DNA from: a virus
Virus record (IMG/VR): IMGVR_UViG_3300042305_001253
Coordinates: 1-26,361 of that record
Length of the DNA stretch: 26,361 nt
Strand: one strand, 5' to 3'
Part shown: one piece after another, positions 13,420-20,368 of the stretch
Numbering within the stretch: position 1 is the stretch's first letter
Layout: every line of letters starts with the position of its first letter
Program-made: the position numbers and the translations under genes
Notes under the pieces: model-generated
Told to the model about the DNA's origin: nothing
Seen by the model: the letters and a program-made list of their open reading frames with translations, nothing else
Database searches by the model: none

Positions 13420-13797
13420 TTATTTTTTACGAGTTAGACGTTTAAGTTCTTCTATAGCCCAGACGTCTTGCTTACGTAGTTTTGACATTTCTACAGGATC
13501 AAAAGACTTGTTTGTGATTGTTACTATTGGCTCTTTTGCTAAAAAGTCTATGTCTACATAGCCTCTTTCCCATAATGAAAGAATTTCAGCGTTAACTCTG
13601 TTGAGATGGTCATGATAAAGTTCTGGCATTACCTGCTCAATTTTTGGAGTAAATGAATATAACAATTCCCCATTTTCAGCATCAACTCCAGCAACTTCCA
13701 TTGCCCCCTCAAGAATTAACTTTTCAATCATTTCATTTTCATCTAAACTCATGCTTTTCCCATCTGGATTAAAGATCCTTTTGAATAATTTTTTCAT
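13420..13797 (-). CDS. Phage-type protein of unknown function
   Basis: The 125-residue soluble protein has a basic N terminus (MKKLFKRIFNPDGK), an acidic helical middle (residues 17-35), then AENGELLYSFTPKIEQVMPELYHDH, then V-N-A-E-I-L-S-L-W-E-R-G-Y-V-D-I-D-F. The pattern is seen in small phage proteins of unknown role and no catalytic motif is found. GGGGG stands about nine bases before the ATG. The start lies 29 bases inside the upstream zinc-binding gene. The last base is seven short of the leaderless promoter. Confidence 0.65.
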   Translation of the reverse strand: MKKLFKRIFNPDGKSMSLDENEMIEKLILEGAMEVAGVDAENGELLYSFTPKIEQVMPELYHDHLNRVNAEILSLWERGYVDIDFLAKEPIVTITNKSFDPVEMSKLRKQDVWAIEELKRLTRKK

Positions 13798-14275
13798 CTA
13801 AATAAACCCCCACTTTTTTTAAATCATTTATAGCATTTAGTTTTAAGTTTTTGTATAAGCCAACTTCAAAATCTTCATCCAATAAAAATTTCATGTGAGG
13901 GCAAAAAATTCTTGCCTCTTTCATGCATTCTGTATGAAACGGATGAATATCTGATTTAACAACTTTTATTTTTTGTTTAATAAAATTTAAGTTAGCAGAA
14001 ATCCATCTGATTGTAGTTTCTGAATCATTTATTTTTAAACCACAATATCCACATAAATCTTCTTTGTATATCTTACCTTCATTCTCTTTATTTAAACCAA
14101 GATGTCCTGTAGAATTAAAAAGATCTTCAGATTGCCAAGGTATGGGGACTATTTTTGCTAATCCTGGCTTATACTTATTATTAAACTTTGTGTTTGCATA
14201 TGGCCTTGGCAATCCAACAGTGTTTATATCTGTTGGCTGCCACTTGTGACTATCTTTAAAATATTTATTTTTCAT
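13769..14275 (-). CDS. Putative zinc-binding protein
   Basis: The 168-residue protein has a likely zinc site: C75-G-Y-C78 and, after a beta region, H111-P-F-H114-T-E-C117, and C125-P-H127. The spacing resembles treble-clef or RING/HNH-like metal sites without the HNH catalytic pattern. The first 70 residues are Pro/Lys/Asn-rich and look unstructured. The C-terminal 40 residues are helical. A role in nucleic-acid or protein binding is possible but unproven. GGGAG lies rather far (about 16 bases) before the ATG. Confidence 0.62.
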   Translation of the reverse strand: MKNKYFKDSHKWQPTDINTVGLPRPYANTKFNNKYKPGLAKIVPIPWQSEDLFNSTGHLGLNKENEGKIYKEDLCGYCGLKINDSETTIRWISANLNFIKQKIKVVKSDIHPFHTECMKEARIFCPHMKFLLDEDFEVGLYKNLKLNAINDLKKVGVYLDEKIIQKDL

Positions 14276-14313
14276 AATTGAAATATTTAAACTCCCACTC
14301 CCAATTATGATCT

Positions 14314-14571
14314 TTAGAAAATATCATTATTAAAAAAATCCTCTAATTCTTTTTTAGTTTTTGAACCAGTCATACGATTAATTTCTTTTTCATCTTCAAA
14401 TAATATAAAAGTAGGAACTGACTTTACCTGAAATCTTTTAACTAAAAGTTGTTCATAGTCAGCATCTATCATTTGAAATTGAAAGCCTTCTTTTTTCATA
14501 TCCTCAACAATTGGTTTTACCTTTTTACAAGGTTGGCACCAATCTGCTGTAAAATAAAAAACAGTTTTCAT
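14314..14571 (-). CDS. Thioredoxin
   Basis: The 85-residue protein carries F-T-A-D-W-C-Q-P-C-K with redox cysteines C12 and C15 (CQPC rather than the common CGPC) and the cis-proline loop SVPT with P53. A final G-S-K-x-K-x-E-L helix completes a compact thioredoxin fold. It would reduce disulfides, for instance in ribonucleotide reductase or other phage proteins. It is somewhat shorter than cellular thioredoxins, as usual in phages. Its ATG overlaps the nuclease stop (ATGA), so it is co-translated with that gene. Confidence 0.9.
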   Translation of the reverse strand: MKTVFYFTADWCQPCKKVKPIVEDMKKEGFQFQMIDADYEQLLVKRFQVKSVPTFILFEDEKEINRMTGSKTKKELEDFFNNDIF

Positions 14572-14975
14572 TTTCCAGACTTTAACCTATTTTGTTTTAG
14601 TACAGAAAAGTCTTTAATCTTGGTTTCGCCAAGATATCCCCAAGCATAACCATCATTAATCATTTTGTTATTAACTGATTCAGACTCTCCATTTATATAT
14701 ACCCAGCCAAGAATACGTCCATATTTTTCAGATGAATTCATTTTTTCTGTACGAATAACAACAGACTTTGCGTCTTTAAGTTGTTTCTTTAAATATTCTT
14801 TAGCCTCAATGCCAAGAACTTTTTCTGCTTTATCTGTTGTGCGTGACTCTGGAGTGTCAATGCCAGCCAAGCGAACACGGGATGCAAATAAAATATCAAA
14901 CCCTAAATCAATAACAACATCAATTGTATCTCCATCAACAACATTCTTTACTTCTTCAACAAAATACTCATACAT
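14568..14975 (-). CDS. Staphylococcal-nuclease-like (thermonuclease) protein
   Basis: The 135-residue protein matches the SNase fold. V-D-G-D-T-I (near 14-19) opens the barrel, R-L-A-G-I-D-T-P-E follows (R36 and E44, counting from the first of two Met codons), and Y-G-R-I-L-G carries R88. These correspond to the catalytic Arg/Glu/Arg of thermonuclease, so it should cut DNA or RNA with Ca2+. It lacks a signal peptide, so it probably acts inside the cell, in DNA processing or host DNA breakdown. The second of two adjacent ATGs is chosen because GGGGGC is better spaced from it; 14978 is equally possible. Confidence 0.86.
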   Translation of the reverse strand: MYEYFVEEVKNVVDGDTIDVVIDLGFDILFASRVRLAGIDTPESRTTDKAEKVLGIEAKEYLKKQLKDAKSVVIRTEKMNSSEKYGRILGWVYINGESESVNNKMINDGYAWGYLGETKIKDFSVLKQNRLKSGK

Positions 14976-15232
14976 CATACGCCCCCTATTGGTTTGTCTT
15001 TAATAAGTTTTTCACGCTCATCAAGAACTTCTACTAAAAAAGCCATCATTTTATTGTGCGATTCAGGATTGTTCATTATTTTTTCATAATGATGACTGCA
15101 AAATGTCAACTCTCCCACCAAACCTTTTACTCTAATTAAGGCTTGTGCTTGACACGTATCACAACGGTCGTTGGCATTTAGTATATATTTTTTTGAAACT
15201 ACGCTTGGATGATCTTTAAGTATTTGAGTCAT
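14975..15232 (-). CDS. DUF7455-like small zinc-binding protein
   Basis: The 85-residue protein has D-R-C24-D-T-C27-x-A-Q-A near the start and E-L-T-F-C45-S-H47-H48 further on, the pattern of the small actinobacterial DUF7455 proteins, thought to bind zinc through C-x2-C and C-x-H-H. The C-terminal part is helical. It has no known function; similar small proteins are common in actinobacteria and their phages. The start lies behind a TATAAT box with six bases to ATG, so a leaderless transcript is possible, although an AGGAGG sits 12 bases upstream. Confidence 0.78.
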   Translation of the reverse strand: MTQILKDHPSVVSKKYILNANDRCDTCQAQALIRVKGLVGELTFCSHHYEKIMNNPESHNKMMAFLVEVLDEREKLIKDKPIGGV

Positions 15233-15238
15233 ATTACT

Positions 15239-15244
15239 ATTATA
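15239..15244 (-). promoter_or_regulatory. Possible leaderless -10 box before the DUF7455-like gene
   Basis: On the minus strand TATAAT is followed by AGTAAT and the ATG at 15232, the same six-base spacing as at 13401 and 23835. The box overlaps the stop codon of the radical SAM gene. There is no -35 match and no TG extension, so this is the weakest of the three sites, and AGGAGG further up could serve a longer transcript. Confidence 0.42.
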
Positions 15245-16286
15245 CCTCCTTTAACCCTATATTTTTTTTAGTTTTAGATAAAACTTCTCCTGCTAAAGCA
15301 TTGTTTGTTGATCCCAAACTTGGCATAACGTTGTCAGACCAAACTGCTTTTGAACATTTTATACACATAGAAGAATATGATTTTTCAATCATTTCTTTTC
15401 TTTGTTTGCTTTGCCAAATTTCTTTAATAGTTTTATTTTTAATATTAGTGTAAATACTTTCATAAGCAAAATCGTCTGCACACAAATACACATTTCCTGT
15501 GGCAGATATAAACAAATATTCATCTGGAAAATTCCAACCACAGCCTATAACTTTTCCACTGTGTCTTTCTTGTATTGTTTCTTGATTAGAAATAATTCCA
15601 AGTTCGGACAATGAGCCATTTCTATCTGATAGATTTGGCCTAAAAACAAGATCAAAATTTGGAAAAGTATTTTTTATTTCTTTAAATATTCTTTGGTGTT
15701 CATTTTTTTCGTATTCTGGTGCCTTATCTAAAACTTTTAGCCAACCACCATTTTCTGCTTTAGTACTTTCATCAACACCGTTTACCATTAACATTAGTTT
15801 ATCTTCTTTAAAAATTTTAGAAAGTTCGTCATTTGCATATTTAAGATTATTCATTATTTTATCAAACAATTTTTCATTAAATCCTGTAAATTTAGCCCAC
15901 TGATGTCTCTCTATTGACGGAACATTTAATAAAATTCTTGTTACTACATCTGGATATTGTTTGATTAAATCTGACTTACTTGGTGTCAGGTTTAGGCCAT
16001 TTGTATAAACATACATTCTTATATTATATTTTCTATGTAAGTCTAGCATTTCTTTAAGATGTGGGTATAATAACATTTCATTGTAATGAATTGGGTTATT
16101 TTTTATTTCAATGTTTGGATCAACAAAGTCTCCTCTACCTTCATCTATTTGTTTTAAAATATTTTCCATCATCTCAATAGGCATGTTTGCACGATTTTCT
16201 TTTGAGTTTCCTAAATAAGCAACTGGACAAAACCAACATTTTGCATTACAAACTCCATTGGGATCTATATTAATATGTTTTATCAT
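15240..16286 (-). CDS. Radical SAM enzyme with SPASM-type C-terminal domain
   Basis: The 348-residue protein has the radical SAM cluster motif C13-x3-C17-x2-C20 near the N terminus, within D-P-N-G-V-C-N-A-K-C-W-F-C. The C-terminal third contains G-C-G-W, then S-A-T-G-N-V-Y-L-C-A-D-D and S-S-M-C-I-K-C, the Cys pattern of a SPASM domain that holds auxiliary Fe-S clusters. SPASM enzymes modify peptides or small molecules by radical chemistry. No obvious precursor peptide is nearby, so RiPP maturation is only one option, and similar proteins in phages lie among glycan genes. It overlaps the FmdB gene by ATGA and is more AT-rich than the flanking genes. Confidence 0.88.
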   Translation of the reverse strand: MIKHINIDPNGVCNAKCWFCPVAYLGNSKENRANMPIEMMENILKQIDEGRGDFVDPNIEIKNNPIHYNEMLLYPHLKEMLDLHRKYNIRMYVYTNGLNLTPSKSDLIKQYPDVVTRILLNVPSIERHQWAKFTGFNEKLFDKIMNNLKYANDELSKIFKEDKLMLMVNGVDESTKAENGGWLKVLDKAPEYEKNEHQRIFKEIKNTFPNFDLVFRPNLSDRNGSLSELGIISNQETIQERHSGKVIGCGWNFPDEYLFISATGNVYLCADDFAYESIYTNIKNKTIKEIWQSKQRKEMIEKSYSSMCIKCSKAVWSDNVMPSLGSTNNALAGEVLSKTKKNIGLKEV

Positions 16287-16462
16287 TTTTTCTTTTTACT
16301 ATCTGTTGAATAGAATCCACTACCGTTAAAAATTGCAGCAGGAGCGCTCCAAAGCCTTTGCATAGATTCATTACAACATACTGGATAATTGTCATCACCA
16401 ATTGATTTTTCAAATTCAACTTGTGAAGAACAGATAGAGCATTTGTAATCGTATCTAGGCAT
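16283..16462 (-). CDS. FmdB-type zinc-ribbon protein
   Basis: The 59-residue protein begins MPRYDYKC8-S-I-C11 and continues with a C29-C30 pair, then M-Q-R-L-W-S-A-P-A-A-I-F-N-G-S-G-F-Y-S-T-D, the C-terminal signature of FmdB regulatory zinc ribbons. The second metal knuckle is Cys-Cys instead of Cys-x2-Cys-Gly, an unusual feature. Start ATG 16462 is chosen over a longer frame because AAGGAGAG stands six bases before it. It is coupled to the radical SAM gene and shares its promoter. Confidence 0.82.
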   Translation of the reverse strand: MPRYDYKCSICSSQVEFEKSIGDDNYPVCCNESMQRLWSAPAAIFNGSGFYSTDSKKKK

Positions 16463-16487
16463 AAACTCTCCTTTATTTTCTATTACA

Positions 16488-16516
16488 AGTATATCAAAAA
16501 ATAGGCAGTTTTCCAA
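16488..16516 (-). promoter_or_regulatory. Promoter for the FmdB/radical SAM pair
   Basis: On the minus strand TTGGAA (16511-16516) and TATACT (16488-16493) are 17 bases apart, with the TG extension before the -10. The start point would be about 7 bases further, giving a leader of roughly 20 bases with an AAGGAGAG ribosome-binding site. Confidence 0.68.
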
Positions 16517-16533
16517 CATGCCCAGGTTGTTTT

Positions 16534-16553
16534 GTTGCTAGTTATTTAGCAAC
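16534..16553 (-). terminator. Stem-loop at the end of the hsp20 gene
   Basis: GTTGCTA and TAGCAAC form a perfect 7-bp stem with a six-base loop, overlapping the last codons and stop of the Hsp20 gene. There is no T-tract after it on the minus strand, so it is at best a weak terminator or an mRNA 3'-end stabiliser. It stands between the hsp20 gene and the promoter at 16488. Confidence 0.35.
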
Positions 16554-16994
16554 TTTTACTTTAATTTGTTTTGGTTTTTTATCTTCTGGGATGTTTCTAT
16601 AAATTACTATAGAAAGCATTCCATTTCTTAAAGTAGCATCACCTATTTCCATATGCTCTCCAAGAGCAAAAGATTTAGTAAATTTTCTATTTGCTATGCC
16701 TTTATGTATGTATGAAGTAGGCGTTTCATCTAGATCTTCAGTTACTGTTTTACTATCGCCTTCAATTACTAAAGTTCTATCTTTAAGGGTTACAGATATT
16801 CCGTGTTCTGGAAACCCTGCAAGAGCCATAGATAAAAGAAAGTTATCTCCTTCATCATCTAATTGCTGTATGTCGTAAGGCGGATATGCCTGACGAATTG
16901 CTAGATTATGTACTGTATTTAAACGCTCCAATTCACGATTGAAGCCAATAAAAAAAGGATCTTTAAAAAGATCCAGTGCAAATGAACTTACCAT
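16542..16994 (-). CDS. Small heat-shock protein, Hsp20/alpha-crystallin family
   Basis: The 150-residue protein has a short N-terminal arm with D-P-F-F-I-G-F and an alpha-crystallin domain from about 38 to 137. Typical features are D-N-F-L-L-S-M-A-L-A-G-F, I-E-G near 77-79 and the A-x3-N-G-x-L motif at A120-L127, followed by a Lys-rich tail. The tail lacks a classical I-x-I/V beyond I-K-V. It should form oligomers that hold unfolding proteins, as in cyanophages and other phages that carry Hsp20. AAGGAG lies seven bases before the ATG. It may be transcribed from the extended -10 promoter in the 3' flank of tRNA-Glu. Confidence 0.92.
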   Translation of the reverse strand: MVSSFALDLFKDPFFIGFNRELERLNTVHNLAIRQAYPPYDIQQLDDEGDNFLLSMALAGFPEHGISVTLKDRTLVIEGDSKTVTEDLDETPTSYIHKGIANRKFTKSFALGEHMEIGDATLRNGMLSIVIYRNIPEDKKPKQIKVKVAK

Positions 16995-17054
16995 CTTATA
17001 TTCTCCTTTTCAGCGAGTTTCATTTATATACCCCCTTTTGGCAGGTACATAACT

Positions 17055-17060
17055 ATTATA
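17055..17060 (-). promoter_or_regulatory. Extended -10 promoter for hsp20
   Basis: On the minus strand TTCTGATATAATAGTT has a TG-extended, consensus TATAAT 60 bases before the hsp20 ATG, between tRNA-Glu and the gene. The hexamer at the -35 distance (within the tRNA) is poor, so the extended -10 must carry activity. Confidence 0.55.
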
Positions 17061-17070
17061 TCAGAATTTG

Positions 17071-17142
17071 TAGCCCTACAGAGAATTGAACTCTGCTCAC
17101 CAAGATGAAAGCCTGGTATCCTGACCACTAGAAGATAGGGCC
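17071..17142 (-). tRNA. tRNA-Glu (UUC)
   Basis: Read on the minus strand, the sequence folds as a standard 72-base cloverleaf. The acceptor GGCCCTA pairs with TAGGGCT (one G-T pair at the end), the anticodon stem is CCAGG/CTTGG with loop CTTTCAT and anticodon TTC, and the T stem is CAGAG/CTCTG with TTCAATT. Discriminator A is followed by CAA, so the 3' CCA is not encoded. It begins one base after the CCA of tRNA-Gly, so both come from one transcript. Confidence 0.92.
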
Positions 17143-17143
17143 T

Positions 17144-17218
17144 TGGAGCGAAAGACGAGATTTGAACTCGCAACATCTACCTTGGCAAGGTAGTACTCTA
17201 CCGTTGAGTTACTTTCGC
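17144..17218 (-). tRNA. tRNA-Gly (GCC), CCA encoded
   Basis: The minus strand folds as a full cloverleaf: GCGAAAG/CTTTCGC acceptor, ACTC/GAGT D stem, CTACC/GGTAG anticodon stem with loop TTGCCAA giving anticodon GCC, and GCGAG/CTCGT T stem. Unlike its neighbour it ends in an encoded TCCA. It lies 11 bases after the stop codon of the exported-protein gene, so it may be co-transcribed from that gene's promoter and cut out. Confidence 0.94.
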
Positions 17219-17229
17219 AACACTTTTAA

Positions 17230-17970
17230 TTAATTAAGTGTCCATCTTCCTAACATAGAAAGAATAAGATTTATCTGTTCTTGAATTTTTGCTCTAGCCT
17301 GTGCAACTGCCTGCGCTAAAACTTGCTCACTTGTTTTTCTTTCACTAAATGAGATAGTTTCTTCACCTAATTTAGTTGAGGCACTGCTTAGTCTTTGTGA
17401 ACAAACAAATCCTGACTCTTCACAAGTAAATAGTTTAGTGTTTGTAGATACTTGTGCGCTTGTGTTTTGAGCAGGAGAAATTTCAGTCATTTGAAATTGC
17501 CCACCTGTATTTGTAAAATTTTGAACTCCAAACTCATAAATACGCTGAGAACGAGAAACTGTAACTTCTGTTTCAACGGCTGCAGCACTTGAAGCAGACT
17601 CTGTAACTGTTTGACTTTGTGCCACGTCTGTTTCTACAACCTGGAAAACTTCTCTATTTGGAATATACGTAACAGTTCTGTTGCCATTATCTTCTGTGCG
17701 AATTCCATTAACATTGCCGTTTTGATCTGCAGTAGATTGTTGAATAATTAAACAACCTGCTGGGCAGCCCATGTACTCAGATCCCATAGTCCTATTGTTG
17801 CCACCAAAATATTCAATACTTCCAGTAATAACACCATGAACAATTCCCGTTTCAGGATTAACTACTGCAAAACCACCTACGGGCTCTCCAGTTTCACCAG
17901 CCTGAGCCGAAGATGTTAAAAATGTTGAAATCAAAATACCAGTAAATAATAAAGTTAAAACTTTTTTCAT
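17230..17970 (-). CDS. Exported protein of unknown function
   Basis: The 246-residue protein has a clear Sec signal peptide: MKKVL, hydrophobic core to about residue 19, cleavage after A-Q-A at 24. The mature part has a beta-rich domain (GFAVVNPETGIVHGVITGSI, Y-M-G-C-P-A-G-C), then Thr/Ser/Gln/Val-rich stretches with many short strands, and an amphipathic C-terminal helix (QVLAQAVAQARAKIQEQINLIL). Four cysteines could form disulfides outside the cell. It resembles no enzyme. It is the first gene after a consensus promoter and is read with the tRNAs. It may coat the host surface or be part of the virion, but this is a guess. Confidence 0.72.
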   Translation of the reverse strand: MKKVLTLLFTGILISTFLTSSAQAGETGEPVGGFAVVNPETGIVHGVITGSIEYFGGNNRTMGSEYMGCPAGCLIIQQSTADQNGNVNGIRTEDNGNRTVTYIPNREVFQVVETDVAQSQTVTESASSAAAVETEVTVSRSQRIYEFGVQNFTNTGGQFQMTEISPAQNTSAQVSTNTKLFTCEESGFVCSQRLSSASTKLGEETISFSERKTSEQVLAQAVAQARAKIQEQINLILSMLGRWTLN

Positions 17971-18013
17971 TTTTTTATTCTCCTATTTTCTATTATTCTT
18001 GTACTACAACTTA

Positions 18014-18042
18014 AGTATACTGCATAACAAAAAATTTGTCAA
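18014..18042 (-). promoter_or_regulatory. Strong sigma70-type promoter for the exported-protein gene
   Basis: TTGACA (18037-18042) and TATACT (18014-18019) are exactly 17 bases apart on the minus strand. The AT-rich block with a 12-bp palindrome upstream could act as an UP element. The leader would be about 37 bases with an AGGAG ribosome-binding site before ATG 17970. Confidence 0.85.
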
Positions 18043-18083
18043 TTTAATAAATATATTTATCTTGACCTTTTTTGTTTTTTTTA

Positions 18084-18111
18084 TATATTTTATAATATTT
18101 TATAAAATATA
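18084..18111. repeat. Perfect AT-only inverted repeat
   Basis: TATATTTTATAA (18084-18095) and its exact complement TTATAAAATATA (18100-18111) are separated by TATT. It stands between the SGNH gene at 18126 and the promoter at 18014. It has no T-tract on the minus strand, so it is not a classical terminator. A second AT-only repeat with the same TATT loop lies at 21228-21251, at the other side of the cassette. Confidence 0.8.
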
Positions 18112-18125
18112 ACATTTTAATTATT

Positions 18126-18965
18126 TTATTTTTCATTTATTTTATTAAAGTATTCCTCAGAAACTTTTATGTTCCAGGCAATTCCTGGATGATATCCGTC
18201 TTTTGCTAAATCCCAGTATGGCAAATTTTTATCATTAATTAAATTATTAGTGTTTGTGTCTATTGAAAAAAAATTTTTAAAATCTAATTCTTTAAATAAA
18301 TTCTTATCTTGTTCTCTCCAAGTTGTCCAAATTAGTTTTATTTTTGATGCTTTGCAAAAACTTTCTAACATATAAATTAAAGTTGTTGACAATAAGATAC
18401 TGTTTTCTTCAATATAGTTTAAGTTAAATTTTTGTTGAGTTGAATCTTTAAATGACAAAAATTCGTTCCATAATAAACAATTAACAAAATTATTTTTTTT
18501 ATCTGAAAAATACAAATCCCTATTAACGCCTGGAAACATAATAAACAAATAATCTGGAGTTCCAAATTGTTCAATGAAAAAATATATATTTCTAATAATA
18601 GAATGAATTGAGGCTGCGGGGTAGGATATATTATAATCTTCTATTGTTATATTTTTTTCTATATCTTGTATTTTTTTTACTAATAGTTTAGACCAAATAT
18701 ATTGTTCTGGAAGTCCTTCTCCAAAAGTATTTGAGCATCCAGCAAAAAGAATTTTTAAATTATCTTTAGAATACTCTTTAAATTCTTTGGTTCTAAATCC
18801 ATAAGAATTAATAGAATAAGAAAAGGCGACATCGCTTTGTTGTGTTTTTAATAAATGATGGTCAATGCCTGGGTTTTTTCCACTAGATTCAAAAGTGTAT
18901 AAATTTGGTTGATTTATTTTTGATTTAAAAAGTTTATATATTTTATCTGAATATTTTTTGTCCAT
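18126..18965 (-). CDS. SGNH-type (GDSL-like) hydrolase
   Basis: The protein of about 279 residues has the block-I pattern L-F-A-G-C-S78-N-T-F-G-E-G, with S78 as nucleophile, N-I-S-Y-P-A-A-S further on (the Gly/Asn region is degenerate) and D256-G-Y-H259-P-G near the end, the D-x-x-H of the catalytic triad. SGNH enzymes act as esterases or acyl-transferases on sugars and peptidoglycan, so this one could remove or move an acyl group on a glycan. ATG 18965 is chosen: it overlaps the carbamoyltransferase by 23 bases with a GGGAAAG site. ATG 19001 would add 12 residues. A related gene lies on the other side of the carbamoyltransferase. Confidence 0.74.
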   Translation of the reverse strand: MDKKYSDKIYKLFKSKINQPNLYTFESSGKNPGIDHHLLKTQQSDVAFSYSINSYGFRTKEFKEYSKDNLKILFAGCSNTFGEGLPEQYIWSKLLVKKIQDIEKNITIEDYNISYPAASIHSIIRNIYFFIEQFGTPDYLFIMFPGVNRDLYFSDKKNNFVNCLLWNEFLSFKDSTQQKFNLNYIEENSILLSTTLIYMLESFCKASKIKLIWTTWREQDKNLFKELDFKNFFSIDTNTNNLINDKNLPYWDLAKDGYHPGIAWNIKVSEEYFNKINEK

Positions 18966-20367
18966 AAACACTTTCCCATTTTTTAATATCAATTTCGTCA
19001 TTTAATAATGGCTGCCCTTTTATGTTTAAACTTGTATTAAGAAGTATTGGAATTCCAGTAATTGTATACCAATTAGAAAGCACTTCATAAAGTCCTGGGT
19101 GTTGTTTTCTGTTGACAGTTTGCACTCTAGAAGTGCCATCTTGATGAACGACAGATGGTATTTTTTCTGGCTGTAAACACTTAACTGCATATTGCATATA
19201 CGGAGAATCAAAGTCCATATCAAACCATTTATCTGCATATTCTGCCATAACAACTGGTGCAAAAGGTCTGAATAGTTCACGTTTTTTAATTAAATTAACT
19301 TTATCTTTAATGTTTGGATTTCTTGGATCTGCAAGAATACTTCTATTACCTAGTGCTCTTGGTCCATACTCTGCTTTTCCTGTTGCTACCGCTGCAATTT
19401 CATTGGTCAATAACTCTTGCAATATTTGATCTACAGGGTATTGACCGCCCAAATCAAATCCAAGATACGGGGTTTGCCAATCTAAATGTTTACCGTACAA
19501 TGCTGCTGCTGCACCTAAAGATGACCCAGCGTCGCCAGGATTTGGCATAATCCAAACATCATCAAATATATCCCATAATATTGTATTGGCAGAGCAATTT
19601 AATGCACATCCACCCATAAATACTAATTCATGTTTACCTGTAATTTTTTTAACATGAGTCATAAAATCAAATAGTCTTAATTCATATACTTTTTGTACTG
19701 CTGCTGCAATATCAAATTTATCTTGTTCTGTTATTTCTTGTTCCCAGTCAATAATACCTTTATGAAAGTTATATTTTTGATAATTTATTGAAGGAAAATA
19801 AGATGAAACTTTTTGATAATATTTTTGCCAGTCGCCATATGCAGCCATACCCATCATAATGTATTCTTCTTGATTGGGCATTAGACCAACTAATTTTGTA
19901 AATGCAGAATAAAATAATCCAAAACTAAAGGGATAATTAATTTTTTCTTTTAGAGTAATAGAAGATCCTTCTCCAACCCAAATGGTAGATGTATTGTATT
20001 CTCCTATTGAATCTAATACTACAATTACTGCATCATCAAATTTGCTTGTATAGTACCCCGCTGCTGCATGAGAATAATGATGTTTAAATGATACTCTTGG
20101 GATGTTGTCTAAATAAAAACGTGGTTTCCAATCTCCTAGGCCACCTTTTAAAAACAGCCTAGAGGCTTTTAGAAAGGGTTTTTCATAGTAGGCAATGTAA
20201 TCAGGTGTGCCATATTGTAAAGCATCATTAATTAAACTATTATTTATATACCAATCATTTTTTATTTTACTATATCGTTCAGCATGTCCCGCAAATAGTA
20301 TTTTATCATTATCTATTAGGGAGACAGATGCATCATGAGATGTTTCATTAATTCCTAAAATTAACAT
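18943..20367 (-). CDS. NodU/CmcH-family carbamoyltransferase
   Basis: The 474-residue protein opens with I-L-G-I-N-E-T-S-H-D-A-S-V-S, the first part of the Kae1-like domain. H96-H97-Y-S-H100-A-A gives the H-x3-H iron site, followed by V-V-L-D-S. P-N-P-G-D-A-G-S-S-L-G-A-A and P-F-A-P-V-V in the second half are also typical. The family moves a carbamoyl group from carbamoyl phosphate to a hydroxyl via a carbamoyl-adenylate, as on nodulation factors and antibiotics. It ends soon after L-N-T-S-L-N-I-K-G-Q-P, shorter than cellular enzymes, which seems usual for phage forms. It is flanked by two SGNH hydrolases, one starting two bases after it. Confidence 0.92.
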   Translation of the reverse strand: MLILGINETSHDASVSLIDNDKILFAGHAERYSKIKNDWYINNSLINDALQYGTPDYIAYYEKPFLKASRLFLKGGLGDWKPRFYLDNIPRVSFKHHYSHAAAGYYTSKFDDAVIVVLDSIGEYNTSTIWVGEGSSITLKEKINYPFSFGLFYSAFTKLVGLMPNQEEYIMMGMAAYGDWQKYYQKVSSYFPSINYQKYNFHKGIIDWEQEITEQDKFDIAAAVQKVYELRLFDFMTHVKKITGKHELVFMGGCALNCSANTILWDIFDDVWIMPNPGDAGSSLGAAAALYGKHLDWQTPYLGFDLGGQYPVDQILQELLTNEIAAVATGKAEYGPRALGNRSILADPRNPNIKDKVNLIKKRELFRPFAPVVMAEYADKWFDMDFDSPYMQYAVKCLQPEKIPSVVHQDGTSRVQTVNRKQHPGLYEVLSNWYTITGIPILLNTSLNIKGQPLLNDEIDIKKWESVYGQKIFR

Positions 20368-20368
20368 T

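Noticed and set aside
15240-16462. A RiPP biosynthetic cluster with FmdB as precursor peptide
   Set aside because: FmdB has its own conserved zinc-ribbon fold and no leader-core layout; no transporter or protease is nearby.
18084-18111. AT palindrome as an intrinsic terminator of the SGNH gene
   Set aside because: The stem has no G-C pairs and is followed by A-runs, not a T-tract, on the transcribed minus strand.
18943-20367. Carbamoyltransferase as a truncated pseudogene
   Set aside because: The frame is intact, the iron-site histidines and C-terminal domain motifs are present, and the short end seems usual in phage-type members.
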